From: Bacteroidota bacterium
GTDB lineage: Bacteria; Bacteroidota; Bacteroidia; Chitinophagales; Chitinophagaceae
Length of the DNA: 64,000 nt
Direction of reading: 5' to 3'
Assembly (NCBI GenBank): GCA_023416995.1
Contig: JAEZGI010000035.1
Span: 62,001-126,000, forward strand
The notes under the pieces are model-generated. The model was not told where the DNA came from. It did no database searches and saw nothing but the letters and a program-made list of their open reading frames with translations. This document shows positions 26,461 to 33,812 of the stretch, one piece after another. Within the stretch, counting starts at the first letter, position 1. Each line of letters opens with the position of its first letter. The translations under genes were made by a program, and so were the position numbers.

Positions 26461-27795
26461 ATGAACAACGATAGCAAACCATCAAGAAGAGATTTCGTCA
26501 AACAATCTTCCCTGCTCGCCGGGGGGCTGATTGCCGCTCCGTTTCTGGCAGGAGCCAATTATTTTTCCGGTTCAGATGATGTCATCAAGATTGCGGTGAT
26601 CGGGTGCGGCGGACGTGGTACCGGTGCTGCGATGCAGGCACTTTTATCAAAACAGAATGTAAAGATTGTTGCGATGGCAGATGCTTTCCGCGACAGGCTT
26701 GACAACTGCTATAAAACGCTTTCAAAAGAAGATATGTCGGATTCCGGCATCCAGGGCAATCTGAAATCAAAGATTGATGTTCCGGAAGAACGTAAGTTCA
26801 TCGGTTTTGATGGTTACCTCAAAGCAATTCCACTGGCTGATGTTGTTATATTGGCTACACCTCCGGGTTTCCGCCCAATCCATTTCGAGGAGGCTATCAA
26901 ACAAAACAAACATGTGTTCATGGAAAAGCCGGTAGCTACTGATCCGGCTGGTATCAAAAAAGTGCTTGAAGTTGCAGAAATAGCAAAGCAGAAAAAACTG
27001 AATGTAGTAGTTGGTCTACAACGCCACTATCAGAATTCATATCGCGAATTATACAAGAGAAAAGATATGATTGGCGATATCGTTTCCGCACAGGCCTGGT
27101 GGAACAATGATGGTGTTTGGGTTCGCAAACGTCAGCCTGGACAAACCGAAATGGAATACCAGATGAGAAACTGGTATTACTTCAACTGGCTTTGCGGTGA
27201 TCATATCACTGAACAACACGTTCACAATATTGATGTCGTGAACTGGTTCAAAGGCAGCTATCCTGTTAAGGCGCAGGGAATGGGAGGACGTGAAGTGCGT
27301 AAAGGAAAAGATCATGGTGAAATCTTTGATCACCACTATGTGGAGTTCCAATATGCAGATGGATCTATCCTGAACAGCCAATGCCGCCATATCCCGGGCA
27401 CTATGAGCAAAGTGGATGAACTACTGATCGGAACCAAGGGTTCGATTAAGGCCGGCGCTGCCAACATCACAGATCTGAAAGGAAAAGTGCTGTACCAGTT
27501 TGACAGAAAAACAGAAAACAATCCATACCAGACAGAACATGATGAATTATTTGCTGCAATAGCCAAAGGCGAATACAAATTTGCCGATGCGGAAAATGGA
27601 GCAAAAAGCACCATGACATCTATCCTCGGCAGGATGGCTACCTATAGCGGACAGGTTGTTGAATGGGATAAAGCAATCAACAGCGGCATCAACCTTCAAC
27701 CAGCTAAATACGCATGGGATGCAATGCCACAGGTTGTTCCTGACAGCGATGGTCAGTATATTGTTGCTGTACCGGGTAAAACTAAATTTGCATAG
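26461..27795 (+). CDS. Gfo/Idh/MocA family oxidoreductase, Tat-exported
   Basis: A 444-residue NAD(P)-dependent oxidoreductase. A twin-arginine type signal (SRRDFVKQSSLLAGG) precedes the Rossmann domain, whose dinucleotide motif is VIGCGGRGTG at about 45-54; EKPVATD at about 157-163 is the family EKP motif. The C-terminal alpha/beta domain binds the sugar-like substrate. Enzymes of this kind in Bacteroidota act on glycosides or inositols in the periplasm. It follows the SUMF1-like gene by 45 bases and ends in a terminator. Confidence 0.9.
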   Translation: MNNDSKPSRRDFVKQSSLLAGGLIAAPFLAGANYFSGSDDVIKIAVIGCGGRGTGAAMQALLSKQNVKIVAMADAFRDRLDNCYKTLSKEDMSDSGIQGNLKSKIDVPEERKFIGFDGYLKAIPLADVVILATPPGFRPIHFEEAIKQNKHVFMEKPVATDPAGIKKVLEVAEIAKQKKLNVVVGLQRHYQNSYRELYKRKDMIGDIVSAQAWWNNDGVWVRKRQPGQTEMEYQMRNWYYFNWLCGDHITEQHVHNIDVVNWFKGSYPVKAQGMGGREVRKGKDHGEIFDHHYVEFQYADGSILNSQCRHIPGTMSKVDELLIGTKGSIKAGAANITDLKGKVLYQFDRKTENNPYQTEHDELFAAIAKGEYKFADAENGAKSTMTSILGRMATYSGQVVEWDKAINSGINLQPAKYAWDAMPQVVPDSDGQYIVAVPGKTKFA

Positions 27796-27817
27796 TCACT
27801 TTGACCTGTTAAAATAC

Positions 27818-27850
27818 AGCCAGGCGTACTTGTTGCGCCTGGCTTTTTTT
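27818..27850 (+). terminator. Intrinsic terminator after the Gfo/Idh/MocA gene
   Basis: A 9-bp perfect stem, AGCCAGGCG/CGCCTGGCT, with a 9-base loop and seven T. In the opposite direction the T-run is weaker (GTATTTT), so it may also stop transcripts of the ABC operon. Confidence 0.9.
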
Positions 27851-27879
27851 ATTTATTGACGCGTTGGATGGATTCTGTT

Positions 27880-28719
27880 TTACGACAACACATCTTTTTT
27901 TTGAAAGATTATTACCGCGGAAGAAACAAACACTGCGATATGCAGCAACAATATCCCCGCTGACTTCAGCACTCCGGGGTAGTATACGGGATCATCAAAA
28001 AAACCTTTCCAGCCAAGCATATGCGAAGTAAACAGGAACGGTTTCATGCTGTTAAACAATGGAAGATCCATCGTAGTAAGGATCGTGAAAACAATCACGA
28101 TGCTCATAGTACTTACAATGGGACCAATTGAGTTCTCAGCAAAAAGTGAAAGCAGGAACGACAATGCCGCAACAGTTGTCATAGCAATCGCGGCAAAACC
28201 AAAGGCCGCAAAATAACGCCACATTACATCTGATTGATCAAGTATAAAGATTTGTGTGCTTTTGAAGATCATCAGGTCACTTGTACCAAAAACTACAATT
28301 GAAAGCACGAGCGAAAGCAGTGCCATCCAGACCAGCAGCATCAACGTGTAAATCATAGTTGCCAGGAACTTACTTAAGATCAGTTTACCCCGACTGATCG
28401 GTTTACTGATCAGCAGCCTTAATGTACCAAGATTGGCTTCTCCCGCAATCATATCGCCTCCAATAAGTGCAATAAGTAAAGGCACATGAATAAGCAGGGT
28501 TTGAAGTATTACAAAACAGATAAGATAACCATTGAGGATTTTACCTTCTACATCAAAAGTGCTGTTGATATTTTGCAGCATGAACTGAACATAAGTGTCA
28601 CCATCTACGTAAAACGCCAGTTGAATCAACAATACAATTGCTGCGATAGCTGCAAACGCAATATAAGTGCGGGGTCTTTTAAAGATTTTAAAGAGTTCAA
28701 TTCGCAAAAGCGTCCACAT
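27880..28719 (-). CDS. ABC transporter permease (ABC-2 type)
   Basis: A 279-residue protein with six membrane helices. The opening LLRIELFKIFKRPRTYIAF and the segment GEANLGTLRLLISKPISRGKLILSKF are typical of ABC-2 permeases such as those of the NatB/bacitracin-resistance kind. The ATG at 28719 overlaps the end of the ATPase gene by 23 bases, as in coupled operons. The substrate is unknown. Confidence 0.85.
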   Translation of the reverse strand: MWTLLRIELFKIFKRPRTYIAFAAIAAIVLLIQLAFYVDGDTYVQFMLQNINSTFDVEGKILNGYLICFVILQTLLIHVPLLIALIGGDMIAGEANLGTLRLLISKPISRGKLILSKFLATMIYTLMLLVWMALLSLVLSIVVFGTSDLMIFKSTQIFILDQSDVMWRYFAAFGFAAIAMTTVAALSFLLSLFAENSIGPIVSTMSIVIVFTILTTMDLPLFNSMKPFLFTSHMLGWKGFFDDPVYYPGVLKSAGILLLHIAVFVSSAVIIFQKKDVLS

Positions 28720-29632
28720 GTTGATTTGCAGTTGTAAGTGAAAGGAAATAATCTTCCAAAGAATGCCTGGCCCTGAGAGAATAAATAGGCACGCCAATGT
28801 TTACCAGATGTGCTGCGAGCTCAGGGATGTGTTTTTTATCGATGATAAACTGAATATTATCACCGTCATTGTCACGCAGCGCAGCAGCATATGGACCGTT
28901 TTGAATCAGACTTAGCGCTGTTACGTATTCAGAAGTTTGTAATTCTACCACTGTTTTTGCGGGATCAAACAGTTCTGCCACGCTCCCCTCCGCCATTTTC
29001 CTCCCTTTGTCAATAATCAGCATCCGGGTCGCAACCATTTCAATTTCGTTTAAAAGATGGGATGAGACCAATACCGTTTTTCCCAGGTTCCTGCTGAGAT
29101 GTAATATCAGGTTACGAACATCGGCAATACCCTGCGGATCAAGACCATTTGTTGGTTCATCAAGCACTATCAACTGCGGGTTATGTACGAGCGCCACAGC
29201 AATACCAAGCCGTTGTTTCATGCCCTGGGAAAAGGTCAGCACTCTGCTATTTGCCCTGGATAAGATTCCGACTGTTTCAAGTTGCCGTTCCAACACCTTG
29301 CGTTCAGGTGTAATGCCGCTCATTCTTGCAAACAAGGCAAGATTTTCATAAGCTGTAAGGTATTTATACAAATCGGGCCGTTCTATCACTGCTCCAACCT
29401 GTGCAAGTATGGACCGCCGTTGCGTAAACAAAGACTTGCCAAAAATCCTGATATTACCTCTTGAAGGGCGCACCAGGGTCAATAACATACGGATCGTGGT
29501 TGATTTCCCTGCACCATTCTGACCCAGAAAGCCATACACATCTCCTGTATTCACCGTAAAGGAGAGATCATCTACAGCAGAGAGGGTTCCATATTGCTTG
29601 CTTAAATTTTCAACTTCAATAATTACAGACAT
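28697..29632 (-). CDS. ABC transporter ATP-binding protein
   Basis: A 311-residue ATPase with Walker A GQNGAGKST at 37-45, signature FSQGMKQRLGIA, Walker B LIVLDEPTNGLDP and the switch His in VSSHLL. The order and the C-terminal extension of about 90 residues (with LYSLRARHSLEDYFLSLT) fit DrrA/NatA-like exporters. It pairs with the ABC-2 permease downstream. No accessory protein is linked. Confidence 0.92.
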   Translation of the reverse strand: MSVIIEVENLSKQYGTLSAVDDLSFTVNTGDVYGFLGQNGAGKSTTIRMLLTLVRPSRGNIRIFGKSLFTQRRSILAQVGAVIERPDLYKYLTAYENLALFARMSGITPERKVLERQLETVGILSRANSRVLTFSQGMKQRLGIAVALVHNPQLIVLDEPTNGLDPQGIADVRNLILHLSRNLGKTVLVSSHLLNEIEMVATRMLIIDKGRKMAEGSVAELFDPAKTVVELQTSEYVTALSLIQNGPYAAALRDNDGDNIQFIIDKKHIPELAAHLVNIGVPIYSLRARHSLEDYFLSLTTANQHVDAFAN

Positions 29633-29973
29633 ACATTTTTTCTATTATCTGACTGACCAGAAGATCGCCCCATTTCCATTTCGTAGAGCGTCGGATTTTT
29701 TTGGATCAACACTTGCAAAAGCAAAAAGCGGATATTACATTTGTTTGCATCTCCATCCTTTGAAGATTCCCTTTCCACCCCTCCGTAAAGCCTTAATCGT
29801 TACCGACCCTTTGATAACAGAATTTGAACCATTTGGTTGTCCCAATCCTGTGTATTGCCGTTTTTGTTAACCCTTAGATCGTTCCTCCAAAGATAGTTTC
29901 AGATCCTTTGAATGCCGCGGCCGGCTTACCCCGCCATGCTTAATCATATTGTATCATTCTGAAACACACATTA
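29633..29973. other. Intergenic region between the ABC operon and a T9SS gene
   Basis: Apart from the plus-strand promoter listed below, I see no gene, hairpin or repeat here. The short open frames have no family features. Confidence 0.5.
29713..29743 (+). promoter_or_regulatory. Promoter facing the T9SS gene at 29974
   Basis: TTG at 29713-29715, 20-base spacer, then TACATTTG at 29736-29743, fitting the Bacteroidota consensus. The leader would be about 220 bases, long for this phylum. Confidence 0.5.
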
Positions 29974-31437
29974 ATGAAAAGAGGATCGATTAATTCGTTG
30001 CTGACGTTAGGCTTCGCCTTGCTTTCACTGGCCGCCAACGCTGAAAACCCTGAAAACTTCAATTCAAGAAACAACATTCCTGCGCGGCAGGTAAAGGCCC
30101 TCTTACAGGAACAATGCTGGATCTTCCGCGACTTCGAAATCAACCGTAATGGTTGGAATCCCGGCATCGACGGCGACGGCGCTATGGTTTCGGGCCCTGC
30201 TTCTTCCGCTGATCGGACCACTGCCATATTTACTCCACTTGTGAAAGTTGACGCCCAGCTCTCCATTTCGTTTGATTACAAATTCAACACAGCACTGGCA
30301 TCCGGTGCCAGCAGAAATTTAACAGTGGCTATCACTGATGTTCACGGAAATATGGTCCAGGTGCTCGACAACATCCACTATACTGTGGTAAACACCAGCA
30401 GCGTACAACATTATAACAAAACGTTCAGGGATCTAAAGCCCGGTGCCTATAAACTGATGCTCAGTTATGAAGGCAACAAGGGCAACACAAGCATTGCTAT
30501 TGACAATGTATTAACTGACGCTGAACTCGTTTTTGCTAATGGCTGCAAAACCGCACCGGTTGCCGTTCCGCAAAGTTTTACAGCACGGCAGGGAGAAAAA
30601 GTACACGGTAACCTGTTATTAAACGAATTGCAGGCCAATAAAGAAAACACATCAGCTTATGCTGTAACCGCTTCTGCTGATGGCAGTGTTACCATTAATA
30701 AAGATGGAAGCTTCGAATTTATACCCAATAGCAATTTCAAGGGAAATTCTACTTCATTTACATATAAAGTATGTGATCTTGACCATGCACCCCTTTGCTC
30801 AGATGACGCAAAAGTTACCATCAATTATGTAAATCCAACAAATGGTGACAACGAAGAAATACTCGCACAAAGTCTTACTGAATTCAAAGGATTTTACCAG
30901 GAAGATGGCAAGGTTGAAGTAAAATGGGTTACCAACTTTGAGCAAAACACCAATCGTTTCGAAGTAGAAAGAAGTCTGGATGGCAAACGCTGGGAAGTTG
31001 CAGGTACCATAAAAGCGCAGGGAAAATCAGACAGCAAACACCCTTACAGTTTTATTGACCAACTCAGCAGAAATACTGTGCACAAAAACGATCTGTATTA
31101 CAGGCTAAGACAGGTGAACCTGGATAGCAAATCAGCAGTAAGTAAAATACTTGTTGTACGGGTGTTTAATAAAAGAGCTTTAAGAATGGTTAGTGTTACA
31201 CCTAACCCGGTGAAGAATGATATCTCTGTAAACGTGCAATTAAACGAAAACTCGTTCGTGGTGATGAAAATCGTGAATAACGAAGGCAATGAAATAATGA
31301 GAAAGGCACAACGCGTGGAAGAAGGACAAAACAGTTTTGTAATGGACGGCTCAAACAAACTCACCCCGGGCATGTACTTCCTTGAAGTAACTGTAAACAG
31401 CAAGGACCGGATGGTAGCAAGGCTGTTGAAAGAATAA
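29974..31437 (+). CDS. Secreted protein with cadherin-like domain and T9SS sorting domain
   Basis: A 487-residue surface or secreted protein: signal peptide (about 1-23, ending SLAANA), a jelly-roll region (FRDFEINRNGWNPG, about 45-180), a cadherin-like tandem repeat domain (GEKVHGNLLLNE to SFTYKVCDLD, about 205-285), a fibronectin-like region shared with other T9SS cargo (FEVERSLDGKRWEVAG), and a type A T9SS C-terminal domain beginning VTPNPVKNDI at about 410. There is no catalytic motif, so an adhesive or structural role is inferred. Confidence 0.85.
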   Translation: MKRGSINSLLTLGFALLSLAANAENPENFNSRNNIPARQVKALLQEQCWIFRDFEINRNGWNPGIDGDGAMVSGPASSADRTTAIFTPLVKVDAQLSISFDYKFNTALASGASRNLTVAITDVHGNMVQVLDNIHYTVVNTSSVQHYNKTFRDLKPGAYKLMLSYEGNKGNTSIAIDNVLTDAELVFANGCKTAPVAVPQSFTARQGEKVHGNLLLNELQANKENTSAYAVTASADGSVTINKDGSFEFIPNSNFKGNSTSFTYKVCDLDHAPLCSDDAKVTINYVNPTNGDNEEILAQSLTEFKGFYQEDGKVEVKWVTNFEQNTNRFEVERSLDGKRWEVAGTIKAQGKSDSKHPYSFIDQLSRNTVHKNDLYYRLRQVNLDSKSAVSKILVVRVFNKRALRMVSVTPNPVKNDISVNVQLNENSFVVMKIVNNEGNEIMRKAQRVEEGQNSFVMDGSNKLTPGMYFLEVTVNSKDRMVARLLKE

Positions 31438-31465
31438 TAGATTAACCGAGAAACACCGATAAGTA

Positions 31466-31500
31466 AAGGGAGCACAGCATTGTCTGTGTTCCCTTGTTAT
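31466..31500. terminator. Bidirectional terminator between convergent genes
   Basis: A 12-bp stem (one G:T pair) from AAGGGAGCACAG (31466-31477) and its partner at 31484-31495, with a six-base loop. It is followed by TTGTTATTTT on the plus strand and by TTTACTTAT on the minus strand. It serves the T9SS gene and the HTH gene. Confidence 0.7.
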
Positions 31501-31787
31501 TTTATGGGAAGATAAGATTGTAGGTTTTTTACATATTGCTCAAAGGCCGATATGCCGGCGGGAAGTATCCTGCAAATTGTTTGTGGGTAATTGTCTTTGA
31601 ATTGTTTGATCACTTCGATATACCCGGCTTCTTTCAGCTTGTTCACCTGCACACTCAGATTGCCTGCACTGGCATTTGTTTTCTCTTTGATAAATGTGAA
31701 TTCTGCTTCTTTCACACTGATCAGGAGAGACATTATGGCCAGCCGAAGCTGCGAGTGTAATATGGGATCGAGGTCTTTAAAATCCAT
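31497..31787 (-). CDS. Winged-helix transcriptional regulator (HTH_34 type)
   Basis: A 96-residue DNA-binding protein. The pattern ILHSQLRLAIMSLLIS, FTFIKEKTNASAGNLSVQVNKL and GYIEVIKQF matches the winged-helix DNA-binding family HTH_34 (MarR/ArsR-like), a minimal one-domain regulator. It is the last gene of an operon behind two membrane proteins and a few kilobases from a TonB receptor, so it probably controls that set. No obvious ligand-binding residues are seen. Confidence 0.85.
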   Translation of the reverse strand: MDFKDLDPILHSQLRLAIMSLLISVKEAEFTFIKEKTNASAGNLSVQVNKLKEAGYIEVIKQFKDNYPQTICRILPAGISAFEQYVKNLQSYLPIK

Positions 31788-31797
31788 TTTCAGGTAT

Positions 31798-32397
31798 TCA
31801 CTTAACCAATTGTTTCTTCCTGTAAGCCGCCTTCAGAAGATATCCCGGCACCAGATATCCGGAAAGAACCGCTACCGTTGAAACCATCATATCATACCGA
31901 AATGCATCAATAGCAATTATGGCTATCGCCGCAATCCAGTTTATGACAGCGCCTATAATGAGTGGTTTGAATTTGAGCGCACTGCCATGAATATACATCC
32001 AGAAAGCATACAACATATAAAAATAGCCAAACGCGTCATAATTACGTGTGGCTAGAAAAGTGCTGATAACGATCACCCCCAGGCTTATAAAAAAGGCAAA
32101 CTCAATCTTTGACAATAACTCCTGTACGTAAGTCTTTACATAACTTGCTTTTGGCTTTCTAAGACTCACAACCAGGTAGAGCACGGGACCCAGTATCAAC
32201 AGACCGTTCCAAACCCATGAGATGTACTGGCCTTGCTCAAGATATGAAAGTATAACAGACCCGGCTGAAGCTATAAAAAGTAACCAACCCCACAGAAGCC
32301 AGCCGTCGCCCTTTTCATGGTGTTCGTCGCGTGCAGCACCAATCATTTGCTGAATTAAGCGTAAACTATCAGCACTGCTAATTTCTTTTTCTTCCAT
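31798..32397 (-). CDS. Integral membrane protein, paralogue of the next gene upstream
   Basis: A 199-residue protein with five to six membrane helices after a short cytoplasmic helix (SLRLIQQMIGAAR). It shares with the gene upstream (32397-32999) the layout IQxMI...LxWGW at the N-terminus and GYLLKA/PGYLLR at the C-terminus, so the two arose by tandem duplication. Start and stop of the pair overlap in TAATG. The function is unknown; genes of this kind travel with HTH_34 regulators. Confidence 0.75.
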   Translation of the reverse strand: MEEKEISSADSLRLIQQMIGAARDEHHEKGDGWLLWGWLLFIASAGSVILSYLEQGQYISWVWNGLLILGPVLYLVVSLRKPKASYVKTYVQELLSKIEFAFFISLGVIVISTFLATRNYDAFGYFYMLYAFWMYIHGSALKFKPLIIGAVINWIAAIAIIAIDAFRYDMMVSTVAVLSGYLVPGYLLKAAYRKKQLVK

Positions 32398-32999
32398 TAT
32401 TGTTTTACTTGTTTTTTAAAATTGGAACGCAAAAGGTAACCGGGTATGATCCATGCACTCACCACACCGGCAGCGAGACATAATAAATGATACCGGGGAT
32501 CAACAAACACAGAGAGCATACCGAGTAACCAGCAGACGATAGCACCGGCAATCAGCGGCCGAAACTGCAGGATAATACCTGACAAAAATGTCGGCATGCC
32601 GTATAAAATGAGAAACCCGGGGTTAATCAACACAAAATAATTCTTACCCAAAATTGCTCCAAATACAAAAGCAAACAGCAGCATCATTATCACAAAGACT
32701 ATCCAGACATACGAGATGATATCATCTGTATAGGTTCTTACCGCTTGTTTCCGCTGGTTCTTGTATGAATAATAGAAGCTATATATGGCTGCAACCCAGG
32801 TGGCGAACCACACAGAATAATGATATGGCCACCTGGCATAATTCAATAAAAAAAATTCTGCAATGCTACACAAAAGCACAACCCAGCCCCACATCAGGTA
32901 GAGATGTCCGTTATCACCAAACTGGTTTTTTGCTTTGTTGATCATAGATTGGATGATCTCCAATCCTTGTTCACCAGATAGCAATTTATCATTGTCCAT
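32397..32999 (-). CDS. Integral membrane protein, first gene of the membrane pair
   Basis: A 200-residue protein with five to six membrane helices (LYLMWGWVVLLCSIAEFFLL first). It is a paralogue of the downstream gene with low sequence identity but the same topology and end motifs (IIPGYLLRSNFKK). It leads a three-gene operon with that gene and the HTH_34 regulator. A promoter with a long inverted repeat lies directly upstream. Confidence 0.75.
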   Translation of the reverse strand: MDNDKLLSGEQGLEIIQSMINKAKNQFGDNGHLYLMWGWVVLLCSIAEFFLLNYARWPYHYSVWFATWVAAIYSFYYSYKNQRKQAVRTYTDDIISYVWIVFVIMMLLFAFVFGAILGKNYFVLINPGFLILYGMPTFLSGIILQFRPLIAGAIVCWLLGMLSVFVDPRYHLLCLAAGVVSAWIIPGYLLRSNFKKQVKQ

Positions 33000-33027
33000 A
33001 GGAAAATTTGCAAATGATTGACGTTGT

Positions 33028-33070
33028 CAAAAATAGATAATTGTCTACCGCAGTGAAGCGATAGACAATT
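33028..33070 (-). promoter_or_regulatory. Promoter with inverted-repeat operator for the membrane-pair/HTH operon
   Basis: Minus-strand -7 box TATTTTTG at 33028-33035, 28 bases before the ATG at 32999. Immediately upstream of it is a 9-bp perfect inverted repeat, AATTGTCTA (33039-33047) with TAGACAATT (33062-33070), covering the -12 to -43 region. That is a good site for a dimeric regulator. Confidence 0.55.
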
Positions 33071-33083
33071 CACATAATATACA

Positions 33084-33728
33084 CTATTTCACCTGCGATA
33101 GAAAGTATTGCGCCTGGTTTAGTCCCCACTGTGGATGTATTTCAGAAGCTGGTTTCGCCTCCGCAAATCTTTTGATTGATGTTTCAAACAAAATCTTCGC
33201 TTCTGCTTTATCGCCACCGAACTCTTCCGGTGTATAAAATTTATCCTGTCCTTCGAGCAACGCGACACGGGGGTTAGCCGGGTTAATCGCTTTGGCTTTG
33301 CTGAGCGCTTCTGCACCCTGTGGTCCATAAGTCTGCCATCTGTTCATAGGATCTGCCTGCAGTCGCAGATTGACGATCATTTTTTTAACGATATAAATCT
33401 CATCATTACCAGGCTGCAATTCCTCCGCTTTTAACAGGAGCGCTTCTGCTTTATCAGCTAAAGGATCAGAAGTGGCCGGCTGATTGGAACCGCTCATAAA
33501 TCCACTCATTACATGGCTGAGCGCGGCATAGTAATACGGCAACCATTGAGTTTTTTCCGCATCAGCTATCCGTTGAAACTGGTTAGCAGCAGCGGTCCAA
33601 CCCTGTGCTGTTTTAATAGAATCCAGTGCTACAACCATTGGTTTCATAGCTTTTACCATTTTTTCATTTTGTGCCTGGATGGTAAACAATAGTCCGAATG
33701 CTGTGATGAGCGATAATACTTGTTTCAT
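33084..33728 (-). CDS. Exported TPR-like protein
   Basis: A 214-residue protein with a signal peptide (about 1-20, ending TIQAQ) and helical repeats: WTAAANQFQRIADAE, ADKAEALLLKAEELQPGNDEI and GAEALSKAKAINPANPRVALL, which read as about three TPR units. The ATG at 33728 is chosen so that the signal comes first. It lies between the TonB receptor and the membrane pair, all on one strand. It may help substrate handling in the periplasm; this is inference. Confidence 0.78.
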   Translation of the reverse strand: MKQVLSLITAFGLLFTIQAQNEKMVKAMKPMVVALDSIKTAQGWTAAANQFQRIADAEKTQWLPYYYAALSHVMSGFMSGSNQPATSDPLADKAEALLLKAEELQPGNDEIYIVKKMIVNLRLQADPMNRWQTYGPQGAEALSKAKAINPANPRVALLEGQDKFYTPEEFGGDKAEAKILFETSIKRFAEAKPASEIHPQWGLNQAQYFLSQVK

Positions 33729-33812
33729 GTTATAGGTTTTATAATGATTAATGTTTGGGTTAAACAATTTGTCGACCGGACTGCTGCTTCCGGGTTGTTA
33801 GGTATAAAGTGA

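Noticed and set aside
29598..29870. Possible small gene on the plus strand between the ABC operon and the T9SS gene
   Set aside because: It starts inside the ATPase gene on the other strand, has no family features and contains the likely promoter of the next gene.
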